From NCBI RefSeq assembly GCF_002563955.1, contig NZ_PDJE01000001.1, positions 1,116,001 through 1,180,000 on the forward strand: 64,000 nucleotides of DNA. Direction: 5' to 3'. Each line of letters begins with the position of its first letter. Position 1 is the first letter of the stretch. Shown piece after piece: positions 8,260 through 18,108 of this stretch. Source of the DNA: Paramicrobacterium agarici (GTDB taxonomy: Bacteria > Actinomycetota > Actinomycetes > Actinomycetales > Microbacteriaceae). Under the pieces are notes generated by a model that saw only the letters and a list, made by a program, of their open reading frames with translations, was not told the origin of the DNA and ran no database searches. Made by a program: the position numbers and the translations under genes.

Positions 8260-8625
8260 ATGTCACGAGACGAAGATCTCTACGCTCTGGAACGCCGAGG
8301 GTGGCAGTCACTGTGCGACGGCACCGGTGGGGTCTTTTACGGGAGCCTCATGACCGATGACGCGCTCATGGTGCTCGCGGGAGGGTTTGCGCTCGACCGC
8401 GACGGCGTGGTGGCGTCGCTGACCGATGCGCCGCAATGGGACGACTTCGACATCAGCGGCGAGCGTGTCATCGCCGTGTCAGAGGACGTGCGAACCCTTG
8501 TGTACACCGGTAGCGCCATGCGGGGGAACGAGCCGGAGTTTCGGGCGCTCATGTCGAGCACCTACGTGCGCATCGACAACGAGTGGAGGCTCGCGCTGTA
8601 CCAGCAGACTCCCATGGAGTCCTAG
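8260..8625 (+). CDS. SnoaL/NTF2-like (DUF4440-type) small protein
   Basis: A 121-residue protein with the layout of the NTF2-like cone-fold family: an N-terminal helix (YALERRGWQSLCDG), a middle section with the LMVLAGGFALDRDGV turn, and C-terminal strands ending in TYVRIDNEWRLALYQQTP, the usual DUF4440 finish. Members bind small ligands or act as accessory enzymes; no substrate can be read here. The ATG at 8260 gives the family length, although no strong ribosome-binding site is visible and a GTG a few bases upstream is possible. Confidence 0.65.
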   Translation: MSRDEDLYALERRGWQSLCDGTGGVFYGSLMTDDALMVLAGGFALDRDGVVASLTDAPQWDDFDISGERVIAVSEDVRTLVYTGSAMRGNEPEFRALMSSTYVRIDNEWRLALYQQTPMES

Positions 8626-8660
8626 CGCTGCGCGAGCCTCCTGACTCAATCTGTCTCGAG

Positions 8661-10160
8661 TCAGACGGTGGCGTCGGTCTCGACCACGGGCTGAGATTCG
8701 TCGGGAATCTCGTCGGCGGGCTTCTTGACGAGGAACGCGCCGATGATCGCGAACGAGAAGATGATCGCACCCGAGAGGAAGGCTCCGCGAACGCCGCTCG
8801 CGATGGCCGCATCCTTAGCGGCTCCGCTGGCGATGAGTCCCGTGGACACCGTCGCCATGACGGTGACGAACAGCGCGGTTCCCGCTGCGCCGGCCACTTG
8901 CTGCACCGTGCCGACGATCGCGCTCGCGTGCGAGTAGAGATGCGGCCGGACCGAACCCATGCTCGACGTGAACAGCGGCGTGAATAGCAGCGACAGTCCG
9001 AGGCTCAGCACGAGGTGCGCACCGAGGATGAAGAACGGCGACGTCGTCTCAGACACGGTCAGGGCGAGCGTCCACAGCACTGCGGCAACGACCAGCGTGC
9101 CGGGAATGAGCAGCGGTTTCGTGCCAAGGCGGTCGTACAGGCGGCCCACGACGGGTCCCATGAGGCCCATGAGCAATCCACCGGGGAGTACGAGCAGGCC
9201 GATGACCAGCGGCTCAAGGTGGAGCGCCTGCTGAAGGTAGATCGGCAAGAGCACGATGGTGCCGAAGAGTCCCATCATGGCAACGATCATCATGACCACC
9301 GATGTCGAGAAGTTCACCGACGTGAACGTGCGCGTGTCGAGGAGGGCGTTGTCTGACTTCTCGAGACGCTTCTGCATCATGACGAGGATCGCGAGTGCCA
9401 CGATTCCGATCGCGATGGTCACCCAGACGAACGCGGGCGTGCCCTGCGGATTGTCTCCGTCACCGCTTCCGATGTTGCTCAAGCCGTACACGAGTGAGCC
9501 GAATCCGATGGCCGACACGATGATCGAAGGGATGCTGATCGGGAGCTTGCGCGGCTCGTTCACGTTGCTGATGAACTTGATGCCGACGACCAGCATCGCC
9601 ACGGCGATGGGCAGCACGAGGATGAACATCCAGCGCCATCCGAGCATATCGAGAATGACTCCGGAAACGGTCGGACCGACAGCGGGTGCGACGGACATGA
9701 CGATCGAGACGTTTCCCATCGTCTTGCCTCGGGAGGCCGGGGGTACGAGCGTCATGATGGTGGTCATGAGCAGGGGCATCATGATGGCGGTTCCGGACGC
9801 CTGCACGACGCGGGCACCGAGCAGCATCCAGAATCCCGGCGCGATGGCCGCAAGCGCGGTTCCCGCAGAGAAGAGCGTCATTGCCGCGATGAAGACCTGG
9901 CGTGTCGTGAAGCGTTGAAGGAGAAATCCCGTGATCGGGATCACGACGGCCATCGTGAGCATGAACGCGGTCGTCAGCCACTGCGCGAGACGCGCGCTCA
10001 CCTCGAGGTCGCGCATCAGGTCGGTGAGCGCGACGCTCATGATCGTCTCATTGAGAATGACGACGAAGGCTGCGCCGAGGAGAAGCCAGATCACCTTCAT
10101 CGGAGAAGCATCTGCCATTGTTCCGGACTCTGGCGGAGAGACAGAGGTGCGGTTGGTCAA
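8661..10160 (-). CDS. MFS drug exporter, DHA2 (14-TMS, EmrB/QacA) family
   Basis: A protein of up to 499 residues with about 14 membrane segments, the count of the DHA2 proton-antiport exporters. Visible family motifs include the acidic residue in TM1 (LNETIMSVALTDL) and antiporter motif C (APAVGPTVSGVILD). The start is uncertain: the TTG at 10158-10160 gives the longest frame, while the ATG at 10116-10118 (MADASPMK) begins just before TM1. A divergent TetR regulator lies 257 bases away, a typical arrangement for regulated efflux. The exported substrate is unknown. Confidence 0.85.
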   Translation of the reverse strand: MTNRTSVSPPESGTMADASPMKVIWLLLGAAFVVILNETIMSVALTDLMRDLEVSARLAQWLTTAFMLTMAVVIPITGFLLQRFTTRQVFIAAMTLFSAGTALAAIAPGFWMLLGARVVQASGTAIMMPLLMTTIMTLVPPASRGKTMGNVSIVMSVAPAVGPTVSGVILDMLGWRWMFILVLPIAVAMLVVGIKFISNVNEPRKLPISIPSIIVSAIGFGSLVYGLSNIGSGDGDNPQGTPAFVWVTIAIGIVALAILVMMQKRLEKSDNALLDTRTFTSVNFSTSVVMMIVAMMGLFGTIVLLPIYLQQALHLEPLVIGLLVLPGGLLMGLMGPVVGRLYDRLGTKPLLIPGTLVVAAVLWTLALTVSETTSPFFILGAHLVLSLGLSLLFTPLFTSSMGSVRPHLYSHASAIVGTVQQVAGAAGTALFVTVMATVSTGLIASGAAKDAAIASGVRGAFLSGAIIFSFAIIGAFLVKKPADEIPDESQPVVETDATV

Positions 10161-10362
10161 GAGAGTTCCGTTCGTCGATTGTGGGCGCGGAGAAACCGCA
10201 GAATCTGGGAGATGTGACGGTGAATCGCTTCGATGGGATTGGCAACCGTGCGCTGAGCTGAACTATTCCATCACCGGCCGAAGAATTTGGCAAGACTTCG
10301 GAACCGAGACCGCTCGGCGTGTGTGCATGGACTCCTCGAGGACGTAGGCGACAATGTGGACA

Positions 10363-10393
10363 GTGTGAACACGTAGGATGTAGACACCGTACA
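10363..10393. promoter_or_regulatory. Candidate TetR operator region
   Basis: Two small dyads lie just before the TetR start: GTGTGAACAC (10363-10372) and TGTA...TACA (10379-10393). Divergent MFS/TetR promoters usually carry such repeats. The arms are short and the call is positional. The rest of the 10161-10417 gap shows no further gene. Confidence 0.3.
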
Positions 10394-10417
10394 CATCATG
10401 GGAGCGGGGAGTCAAGA

Positions 10418-11038
10418 GTGCCGGGTCGAGACACGTACCATCACGGCAACCTGCGGGCCGAACTGATCGAAGCGGCACTCGCCGAAGCACGCGAGTCAGG
10501 CCCCCAGGCAATCGGGCTGCGCAGCATCACCCGGAAGCTTCGCGTGTCGCCGAACGCCGCCTATCGGCACTTCGACGACCGGAACGCTTTGATTCTCGCG
10601 GTCGCCGCGGAGATTCAGAACAAGATGGTCGACGAGATGCGCTCGCGGATGCCTCCGCCCGATGGACGAACGGCGCGAGAGAAGGCGCGGTCTCGGCTGC
10701 GCGCCGTCGGTCTCGGTTACATTGCCTTTGCCCGGTCAGAGCCCGGCTGGTTCGCTCTCGCGTTCTTCGGAGCGCGCGATGTTCCTGGTCCGCCGCTCGA
10801 ATCGACCGATGGCGGCACACCGCCGCCTTTCGCGCTGCTGACAGAGACCCTGGACGAGCTGGTCGCGGCAGGCGGTCTTGCTCCCGAGCGGCGAGACGGC
10901 GCTGAATGGGCATGCTGGAGTGCTGTGCACGGCTTTGCGGAACTGGCGAACTTCGGCCCTCTCGCGTCGCACGACGACTCTCAGGTCACGGCGCTCGCGG
11001 AGCGGGTCGTCGACGACATCATCTCCGGAATCGCCTGA
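10418..11038 (+). CDS. TetR/AcrR-family regulator
   Basis: A 206-residue regulator with the TetR helix-turn-helix near residues 25-60 (GLRSITRKLRVSPNAAYRHF, DDRNALI) followed by a helical ligand domain. The C-terminal part has the GYIAFARSEPGWFALAF signature seen in WHG/TetR_C domains. The GTG at 10418 is preceded by GGGGAG at 6-7 bases; a longer frame upstream would run through the candidate operator. It is divergent from the DHA2 exporter and probably represses it. Confidence 0.85.
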   Translation: MPGRDTYHHGNLRAELIEAALAEARESGPQAIGLRSITRKLRVSPNAAYRHFDDRNALILAVAAEIQNKMVDEMRSRMPPPDGRTAREKARSRLRAVGLGYIAFARSEPGWFALAFFGARDVPGPPLESTDGGTPPPFALLTETLDELVAAGGLAPERRDGAEWACWSAVHGFAELANFGPLASHDDSQVTALAERVVDDIISGIA

Positions 11039-11058
11039 GAGCGTCGCACACGCGATCG

Positions 11059-11478
11059 TCAGAGCCGATCGTCTTCTCTCAGGTCGTCAAGGCTGTCGAC
11101 AGCATCCACATCGAACTCTTCCCATCCGTCATCAGACTCGTCGCCGAACGCATCATCGTCGGCGAACTCGTCTGATCCCTCAATGCGCACCAGTTCGGTG
11201 CCGGGTGCAGCATCAAGGTACTCGACGATCGCGTCGTCGAGATTCGCGATCTCGTTGACATCGAAGACGCCGACGTGACGCTCGTCGTCGAGATACTCCT
11301 GGCTCTCGTCGCCCGAGAGAAAACGCCAGCCGCTGTCGGCGTCGTCAGAAGGTTCTTCGCGGTACATGTAGCCGACGGCGCGACCCGCCACCGTGATCTG
11401 GTCAGAGGCTACGGCCGTGCCGTAGCCGGTGGCGAGATCGAGAAGCTCTTCGCTGTCGAGCACGTATCTCTTGGACAT
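11059..11478 (-). CDS. DUF2185 (Imm33-like) domain protein
   Basis: A 139-residue acidic protein. Residues about 25-95 (VAGRAVGYMYREEP..., GWRFLSGDESQEYLDDERHVGVFDVNEIANLD) resemble the DUF2185/Imm33 domain, found in immunity proteins and standalone bacterial proteins. The C-terminal 40 residues are nearly all Asp/Glu and low complexity. GGAGGG lies ahead of the ATG at 11478, which fits better than the GTG six bases earlier. No toxin gene is adjacent, so an immunity role is not supported here. Confidence 0.6.
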   Translation of the reverse strand: MSKRYVLDSEELLDLATGYGTAVASDQITVAGRAVGYMYREEPSDDADSGWRFLSGDESQEYLDDERHVGVFDVNEIANLDDAIVEYLDAAPGTELVRIEGSDEFADDDAFGDESDDGWEEFDVDAVDSLDDLREDDRL

Positions 11479-11549
11479 GGTCACCCTCCGATGGCATCAA
11501 GAATGGCCCACCCGGCGCTGGGAGACAAGACCTGTTCCCGAACCGATAC

Positions 11550-13274
11550 CTAGAGGATCTGACGAGCGTTGGTGCGGGCCAGATCGATCAGCTCGTCACC
11601 ACGACCGGACATGACGGTGCGGATGGCGTAGAGCGCAAAGCCGCCGACCTGCTCGGCCGTGATCGCGGGCGGCATGGAGAGCTCCTGGCGCTCGGTCACG
11701 ACGTCGACGAGCGCAGGCCCGTCGTGCGCGAACGCCTGCTTCACGGCATCCTGCAGCTCACTCGAACGCTCCACGCGGAAGCCCTTGATGCCGAGCGCTG
11801 TCGCAACGTCGGCGAAATTGGGGTTGTCGAGACCTGTTCCGAATGTGAGGATGCCCGCGGCCTTCATCTCGAGTTCGACGAAGTTGAGCGACGAATTGTT
11901 GAACACGACGAGCTTCACGGGCAGCGCGCTCTGCGTCAGCGTGATCAGGTCTCCCATGAGCATCGCGAGCCCGCCGTCTCCGGACAACGTCACGACCTGG
12001 CGGCTGGGAAAGGCCGACTGGGCGCCGATCGCCTGCGGAAGCGCGTTCGCCATCGACCCGTGGGTGAACGACCCGATGAGGCGACGCTTGCCGTTCATGG
12101 TCAGATAGCGCGACGCCCACACGACGGGAGAGCCGACGTCTGGCGTGAAGACCGCGTCGTCGTCTGCGAGCTCGTCGATGACGCGCGCCACGTATTGAGG
12201 GTGAAGCGGCTGGGTTCCGCGCCTCGGCGTTGCGAGCTCATCGAGCTTCTTGCGCGTCTTGGTGTAGTTCTTGCGCATGGCGTCGAGGTGGCGGCTGCTC
12301 TTCGACGTCGAAAGGCGGGGAAGCAGAGCCTCGATCGTCTCGCGGACCCCGCCGCGCAGCCCCACGTCAATGGGCGTGCGCCGTCCGAGATGCTCACCTC
12401 GAATGTCGACTTGAATGATCGTGGCGTCGTCGGGGAAGAACTGCTGGTACGGAAAGTCGGTTCCCAGCATGATGAGCGTGTCGCAGCTCTCCATCGCCCG
12501 ATAGCCGGACGCAAAGCCGAGCAGACCGGTCATGCCGACGTCGTAGGGGTTGTCGTGCTCGACGAACTCCTTGCCGCGCATTGCATGGACGATGGGAGCC
12601 TTGAGTGTCTCGGCGAACCGCATGAGCTCAGCGTGCGCGCCCTCACAGCCCGCCCCGGCGAGGATCGTCACCTTTCCGGCGTTATTCAGCGCGGCTGCCG
12701 CGCGGTCGAGGGTCTCTGTGTCGGGAACGGTTGCCGACGCCGTCGCGCGAATGGGCGCGACAAGCTCGTTCGCGGCCTCGGCAAGACCGACGTCTCCGGG
12801 CATCACGATGACGGCGACGCCGCGCTGCTCGATCGCCGCTCGCATGGCCATGTGCAGAACGCGCGGCATCTGGTCGACGCTCGACACGAGTTCGACGTAG
12901 ACGCTGCATTCGCGAAAGAGCTCGGTCGGGTGCGTTTCTTGAAAGTAGCCGCTGCCGATCTCCTGGCTGGGAATCTGCGCCGCGATCGCGAGCACGGGAA
13001 CACGTGAGCGCTGCGCGTCGAACAGTCCGTTGATCAGGTGCAGGTTGCCCGGCCCGCAGCTGCCCGCGCACACGGCAAGCTCGCCCGTGAGGGCTGCCTC
13101 AGCGGATGCTGCGAAAGCGGCGGTCTCCTCGTGGCGCACCTGCACCCAGTCGATGTCGGGGCGCGTGCGCAGCGCTTCTGTGAAGCCGTTCAGCGAGTCT
13201 CCGGGAATGCCGTAGACCCTGTCGACGCCGCTCGCTCTCAAGGTTTCGACAATGTTCTCTGCGACCGTGACCAT
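11550..13274 (-). CDS. poxB: Pyruvate oxidase / ubiquinone-dependent pyruvate dehydrogenase
   Basis: A 574-residue ThDP enzyme close in length to E. coli PoxB (572). N-terminal PYR domain with the catalytic glutamate region (VQVRHEETAAFAA), a central FAD-binding domain, and a C-terminal PP domain with the ThDP/Mg motif GDGGLAML...VVFNNSS. The last ~25 residues form an amphipathic helix like the membrane-docking peptide of PoxB. It oxidatively decarboxylates pyruvate to acetate and CO2 and passes electrons to menaquinone. The ATG at 13274 has GGGGAGG six bases upstream. Confidence 0.88.
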   Translation of the reverse strand: MVTVAENIVETLRASGVDRVYGIPGDSLNGFTEALRTRPDIDWVQVRHEETAAFAASAEAALTGELAVCAGSCGPGNLHLINGLFDAQRSRVPVLAIAAQIPSQEIGSGYFQETHPTELFRECSVYVELVSSVDQMPRVLHMAMRAAIEQRGVAVIVMPGDVGLAEAANELVAPIRATASATVPDTETLDRAAAALNNAGKVTILAGAGCEGAHAELMRFAETLKAPIVHAMRGKEFVEHDNPYDVGMTGLLGFASGYRAMESCDTLIMLGTDFPYQQFFPDDATIIQVDIRGEHLGRRTPIDVGLRGGVRETIEALLPRLSTSKSSRHLDAMRKNYTKTRKKLDELATPRRGTQPLHPQYVARVIDELADDDAVFTPDVGSPVVWASRYLTMNGKRRLIGSFTHGSMANALPQAIGAQSAFPSRQVVTLSGDGGLAMLMGDLITLTQSALPVKLVVFNNSSLNFVELEMKAAGILTFGTGLDNPNFADVATALGIKGFRVERSSELQDAVKQAFAHDGPALVDVVTERQELSMPPAITAEQVGGFALYAIRTVMSGRGDELIDLARTNARQIL

Positions 13275-13339
13275 GCAAACCTCCCCTGTCTTGCCTGAGT
13301 CTGGCAGATGTCGATGACGCAGGCTAGGGGTAGACGAGG

Positions 13340-16300
13340 TCAGGCGTCGTCGAGCAGCATCCGTATGTCGTCGGCCGTGAGCGCGCTGCTGAAAGCTGCA
13401 TCGTCGTCGACGACCGCGTCGAACAGCGCAGCCTTCTTGCGTTGCAGCTGCAGCACCTTCTCTTCGATGGTTCCCTCGGCGACGAGCCGGTAGACGAACA
13501 CGTTCTTTGCCTGCCCGATGCGGTGCGTGCGGTCGATGGCCTGCGCCTCGCTCGCCGGGTTCCACCAGGGATCGAGAAGAAAGACGTAATCGGCTTCGGT
13601 CAGTGTCAGCCCGAAGCCGCCCGCCTTCAGGCTGATCAGAAAGACCGGATCGTCGCCGGTGCGGAACCCGTCGATGACGTCGCCGCGGCGCCGTGTCGAT
13701 CCGTCAAGGTATGAATAGCGGATGCCGCGAGCGTCGAGCCGCTCGGCCACGGTGCCGAGAAACGACGTGAACTGGCTGAACACGAGGGTGCGGTGCCCCT
13801 CGGCAAGCACGTCGTCGAGGTGCTCGAACAGGGCGTCGAGTTTGCTCGAGGGCACATCGGCATACGCGTTGTCGACGAGCGCCGGATCGAGCGCCAGTAT
13901 GCGCAGCAGTGTGAGCGAGCGGAAGACGATGAAGCGGTTGCGGTCGATGTCGTCGATGAGCCCGAGCAGTTTCTTGCGCTCGCGCTGCAGCACGGTGTCG
14001 TAGAGGCTGCGGTGGGCTGCGGAGAGCTCGACGGTCAGCGTCTGCTCCTGCTTGTCGGGGAGTTCTGGGGCGACGAGCTCTTTCGTGCGGCGCATGAGGA
14101 AGGGACGTATGCGTCGCCGAAGCCGCGGCAGGCGCTCGGGGCCCTCACCGCTCTCGATCGGCCGCACGTACTCTTCGCCGAAGCGGCGTCGCGACGGAAA
14201 GAGCCCGGGCGCGGTGATGGAGCACAGCGCCCAGAGGTCGAGAAGCGTGTTTTCGAGCGGGGTTCCCGTGATCGCGAGCCGGAACGGCGCGACGATGTCC
14301 TTTGCTGCGAGATGCGCTTTGGCGTCGGGATTCTTGATGAACTGCGCCTCATCGAGAATCAGCCCGGCCCAGCTCTGCTCGGCGACGTCTGCGGCGTCGA
14401 TGCGCATGACGGCGTACGACATGATCACGACGTCCGCGCCAGCGGTTGCCGCAGCGAGCGGAGTGCGGCGTTTGCCGTGTGTGGCGGAGATGACGCGCAC
14501 GTCGAGGTGCGGAACGAATCGCTCGGCCTCGGACTTCCACGTCGAGACGACCGAGGTGGGCGCGACGACGAGAAACGGCGGCTCACCAGCATCCGCCCCC
14601 TTCACCTCCCGCGCATGCGCGACGAGCGTCAGAGTCTGAAGCGTTTTGCCGAGGCCCATGTCATCGGCGAGGATGCCGCCGAGGCGGTGCTTCCACAGAA
14701 ACGCGAGCCAATGGAAGCCCTGCACCTGGTACGGGCGCAGCTCTGCGTTCACGGTGTCGGGCACCGCGACCTCGTCGACAGTTCCGGAGTTGAGGGCCGA
14801 CACCGAGCTGCGCCACGAGACCGCCTCGTCTGTCTCGTCTGCGAGGTCTTCGAAGTCGGACCAGAGCCCCACCTGGTAGCGGCTGATGGTCGGGTGCCCT
14901 GGCTCCCACTCGTCGAGGGCGTCCGCCTCGGCGAGCAGTTCACGCAGCCTGTCGAACGCGGGATGCGCGAGCGAGAAGTACGAGTTGTCGACGAGCTTGA
15001 GCTTCTTCTTGCCGCGCGCGAGCGCATTGAAAAGGTCGATGAAGGGGATCGTGCGCCCCTCGATCGTGATCACGATGCCGAGATCGAACCAGTCGTTCTT
15101 GTCGGTTTCAATGGTCGAGATGGCGACGTGCGGTGACTCGGTCAGCTCGCGATACGCGGGGCGCGTGCCGGAGACGATGACGCGAACGCCGTCGAGCGAT
15201 TCGAGTGCGGGCAGCACGTGCTCGGTGAACTCCGCCGTCGCAACGTCGCGCAGCTCGTGCGTCGTGCGCTCTGTGGAACCAGGCCACGTGCGCTCGACGC
15301 GCGACAGCGTCTCGGTCTCGAGTGCGATGTCACGGCGTTCGCCCGCGACGGCGTGCAGCGCAAGCGTGCGCTGAGGGTCGTGGTACTCCCAGTGCCACGC
15401 GAGACGAAGCGCATCGCGTTTGCCGTACGTCGCCGTCAGCACGAGGACGGGAGGGGCGACCTCAGGCAGGTCGACCGACTCGTCGCTGCTCACGACGGTG
15501 ACGCCAGAGGTCATGCGCGGAAAGTACTCGGTGAAGAACTCCGCTGTGCCGTCGGGCGGCACCGTGACGGGCTCCGTGTGGGTGATGAGAGCGCGTCGTT
15601 CACCCGTGAGCGGCTCGAAGACGGGCGCGAGCGTGAGCACGATGCCCGCCGTCGTGTCGTAGGTGTAGACCCCGTGGTCTCCGATGGGTGCGACGGCGCT
15701 GGCATCGACGCGCTCGCCGCCGATGGTCACGAGAGGGTGTAACGCGAGGCCCTCTCCCTCGGCACGCACGTCGAGCGAAACCTGCGCCGAGTCCGCGAGC
15801 CTCACCGTCATGCCGCGGTTGATGCCGACAAGACTCACGCCGATCGTCTCGGCGTCTTTGAGCAGCGTCCACAGCAGCGGGCTGCGGAACTCGTCGATGC
15901 TCAGATCGTCTGGCTCGTTCATGAGCCACCGTTCGCGAGTGGCATCGAAGAGCCCGAGAAGCTGCGTGAACCACAGCAGCTGCCTCGGTTCGAGCGCGAG
16001 ACGGTTCACTTGGTGCGCGAGCGTTCGCCACGAGAGTGACCCCTTGATCCAGCCGCCGCGCTTACCGGGCATGAGGGGACGGATGCCGAGGCGCACCGGC
16101 GTTCCGGAACGCAGACTGGCACGCGTCGCCGTCGTCGAGCCGCGCCGGGACGGCCCTCGAGCATTGCGCAGCTCGAAGCCGAGCGCGAGGTGCGTCATCG
16201 TCGGCGAGGGGCGCTCTGCGGGGGCGAGCCGCTCGACAGCGGTCTTCCACGCGGGCCGCGCCGCGGCATCCTCCCTCTGCTCTGCCTGCGAGGCTGCCTG

Positions 16301-16606
16301 TGCCGCGCAGGCGAGAAGCGTCGCGGCAATGTGCTTGCACCGTGCCTGCACAGGGCAGCTGCACGCCGTGAACGTGGGGGTGAACCCGTTGTTCGTCGGT
16401 GTCAGATCGATGCGGCATCGATACGGCGCCGCCGAGTTTCCCAGAACGTGAGCCGTGAGCGTGCGCGTCTCGACGTTCCAGCGCATGTTGGTGACGGCTC
16501 CGGATTGCGCGTAGGGGCGTGCGCGCGTGAGCGTTGCGGCGTCGACGAGCGACGATGCGACCGATGCATCGAGGGCGGGCAGCATCTCGTCTGGCACGCC
16601 ACTCAT
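13340..16606 (-). CDS. SWIM-zinc-finger SNF2-family ATPase/helicase
   Basis: A 1088-residue protein. An N-terminal SWIM zinc finger is seen at Cys82-x-Cys84, Cys90 and His92. After a ~500-residue bacterial SNF2-associated region comes the SNF2 ATPase: motif I DDMGLGKTLQT, motif II LDEAQ, and C-terminal helicase motifs including FSQFTSFLG and HRIGQ with an arginine finger region. Such proteins translocate on double-stranded DNA or remodel DNA-bound complexes. The gene ends 65 bases before the poxB start and is probably transcribed independently. The start is plausible but its ribosome-binding site is weak. Confidence 0.85.
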   Translation of the reverse strand: MSGVPDEMLPALDASVASSLVDAATLTRARPYAQSGAVTNMRWNVETRTLTAHVLGNSAAPYRCRIDLTPTNNGFTPTFTACSCPVQARCKHIAATLLACAAQAASQAEQREDAAARPAWKTAVERLAPAERPSPTMTHLALGFELRNARGPSRRGSTTATRASLRSGTPVRLGIRPLMPGKRGGWIKGSLSWRTLAHQVNRLALEPRQLLWFTQLLGLFDATRERWLMNEPDDLSIDEFRSPLLWTLLKDAETIGVSLVGINRGMTVRLADSAQVSLDVRAEGEGLALHPLVTIGGERVDASAVAPIGDHGVYTYDTTAGIVLTLAPVFEPLTGERRALITHTEPVTVPPDGTAEFFTEYFPRMTSGVTVVSSDESVDLPEVAPPVLVLTATYGKRDALRLAWHWEYHDPQRTLALHAVAGERRDIALETETLSRVERTWPGSTERTTHELRDVATAEFTEHVLPALESLDGVRVIVSGTRPAYRELTESPHVAISTIETDKNDWFDLGIVITIEGRTIPFIDLFNALARGKKKLKLVDNSYFSLAHPAFDRLRELLAEADALDEWEPGHPTISRYQVGLWSDFEDLADETDEAVSWRSSVSALNSGTVDEVAVPDTVNAELRPYQVQGFHWLAFLWKHRLGGILADDMGLGKTLQTLTLVAHAREVKGADAGEPPFLVVAPTSVVSTWKSEAERFVPHLDVRVISATHGKRRTPLAAATAGADVVIMSYAVMRIDAADVAEQSWAGLILDEAQFIKNPDAKAHLAAKDIVAPFRLAITGTPLENTLLDLWALCSITAPGLFPSRRRFGEEYVRPIESGEGPERLPRLRRRIRPFLMRRTKELVAPELPDKQEQTLTVELSAAHRSLYDTVLQRERKKLLGLIDDIDRNRFIVFRSLTLLRILALDPALVDNAYADVPSSKLDALFEHLDDVLAEGHRTLVFSQFTSFLGTVAERLDARGIRYSYLDGSTRRRGDVIDGFRTGDDPVFLISLKAGGFGLTLTEADYVFLLDPWWNPASEAQAIDRTHRIGQAKNVFVYRLVAEGTIEEKVLQLQRKKAALFDAVVDDDAAFSSALTADDIRMLLDDA

Positions 16607-16647
16607 GCTCTCATGCGCTGCCGACGGTCAGCAGAGCACGACGCCCG

Positions 16648-18012
16648 TCACGCCTTGTGCGCGTCTCGCTTCCGGCGCGACAGCACCGTCGCAATGTGCA
16701 GAATGACGCCGAGAGCGAGCAGCAGCAGCCCGTACAGCCAGACCTGCCCGCTCTGCTGCGTCATGAGCAGAATGCACGAGGCTGCTCCCAGCACGGGCAC
16801 GAAGCTCCACACCCTGAAATGCTTATGGTCGACGGGGTCACGGCGAAGCACGAGCACCGCGATGTTGGTGCTGAGAAAGACGAACAGCAGCAGAAGCACA
16901 ACGGTTTCAGCGAGCGTCGAGACGTCACCGACGAGCGTGAGGAGCATCGCGAGCACCGTCGTTGCCACGATCGCCGCCCACGGAGTGCGCCGCTTCGCGA
17001 GCACGGGCGTCAGAAACGATGGCAGGAGCCGCTCCTCGGCCATGCCGTATGTGACGCGGCTCGCCATGATCATGGTGAGCAGAGCACCATTAGCCACGGC
17101 GATGAGCGCGATGATGCTGAACAGCCAGGGCGGAAGCGTGACGTCAGTCGCCTTGACGACCGCGAGCAGCGGTCCAGACGACTTCGACAGCTCGGATGCT
17201 GGAAGGGTGATGGAGCTGGCGACACCGACGAGCACGTACACGACGCCGGCGGTGCCGAGCGCGGCGAACAGCGCACGCGGGTAGACGCGAGACGGATTGC
17301 GGATCTCCTCTGCGACGTTCGCCGACGTCTCGAAGCCGACGAACGAGTAGAACGCGATGATCGCGGCGGCGAGAATCGCGAGCCCTGGCGAGGTGTCCGC
17401 CGGAAACTCCGTGAGACGTGAGAAGTCGCCGCCCCCGCCGCCGACCATGATGGCAACGACGACGACAACGATCACGAGTCCGCTCAGCTCGATGACGGTC
17501 ATGACCGTGTTGCTCTTGAGCGATTCTGAGATTCCGCGCGCGTTCAAGCAGGCCACGAGTGCGAGAAATGCGATGGCGACGGGGATGGGTGGAAGCTCGA
17601 TGAACGTGCCGAGGTAGTCGCCCGCGAAGGCGAGAGACAGTCCTGCCGCACTCGTGACGCCGGCAGCGATCATGCTGAATCCGACGAGAAACGAGATGAC
17701 CGGCCACGGGTACGCGCGCTTGGCGTACACGGCAGCGCCGCCAGCCTTCGGGTACTTGGTGACGAGTTCGGCGTAGGAGCCGGCGGTCAGCAGCGCGAGC
17801 ACGAGGGCGACGATGAGGGGCACCCACACGGCGCCGCCGACCTCGCCGCTCAGCTCTCCCATGAGTGCGTAGATGCCCGCGCCGAGAACGTCGCCGACAA
17901 TGAAGAAGAACAGAAGCGGGCCAGTGATGCGGCGTTTCAGACGTGTCGAAGCACCAGAGGCGTCGGCGTCGCTTGCCGTGTGCTCTGGGGCCGGACCTTC
18001 GCGTGCGGTCAT
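16648..18012 (-). CDS. APC-superfamily amino acid permease
   Basis: About 454 residues with 12-13 membrane segments and the APC signature of TM1 (FFFIVGDVLGAGIYALMG) and TM6 (YSFVGFETSANVAEE). It imports or exchanges amino acids or amines at the cytoplasmic membrane; specificity is not readable. I chose the ATG at 18012 (MTAREGP) because the longer frame to 18084 runs back toward the divergent cca gene. The N-terminal 40 residues before TM1 are hydrophilic. Confidence 0.85.
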   Translation of the reverse strand: MTAREGPAPEHTASDADASGASTRLKRRITGPLLFFFIVGDVLGAGIYALMGELSGEVGGAVWVPLIVALVLALLTAGSYAELVTKYPKAGGAAVYAKRAYPWPVISFLVGFSMIAAGVTSAAGLSLAFAGDYLGTFIELPPIPVAIAFLALVACLNARGISESLKSNTVMTVIELSGLVIVVVVVAIMVGGGGGDFSRLTEFPADTSPGLAILAAAIIAFYSFVGFETSANVAEEIRNPSRVYPRALFAALGTAGVVYVLVGVASSITLPASELSKSSGPLLAVVKATDVTLPPWLFSIIALIAVANGALLTMIMASRVTYGMAEERLLPSFLTPVLAKRRTPWAAIVATTVLAMLLTLVGDVSTLAETVVLLLLFVFLSTNIAVLVLRRDPVDHKHFRVWSFVPVLGAASCILLMTQQSGQVWLYGLLLLALGVILHIATVLSRRKRDAHKA

Positions 18013-18108
18013 TCTCCGAACGTAAGCGCCACGCGTCACGCGGTGATAGGGCTTGACAAGCTGTCTCGCAATGGGCGCTCCCATCGTCGCTCCCTTACGA
18101 TTGACCCC

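Noticed and set aside
11059..11478. Toxin-immunity role for the DUF2185 protein
   Set aside because: No toxin gene is adjacent; DUF2185 also occurs in standalone proteins.
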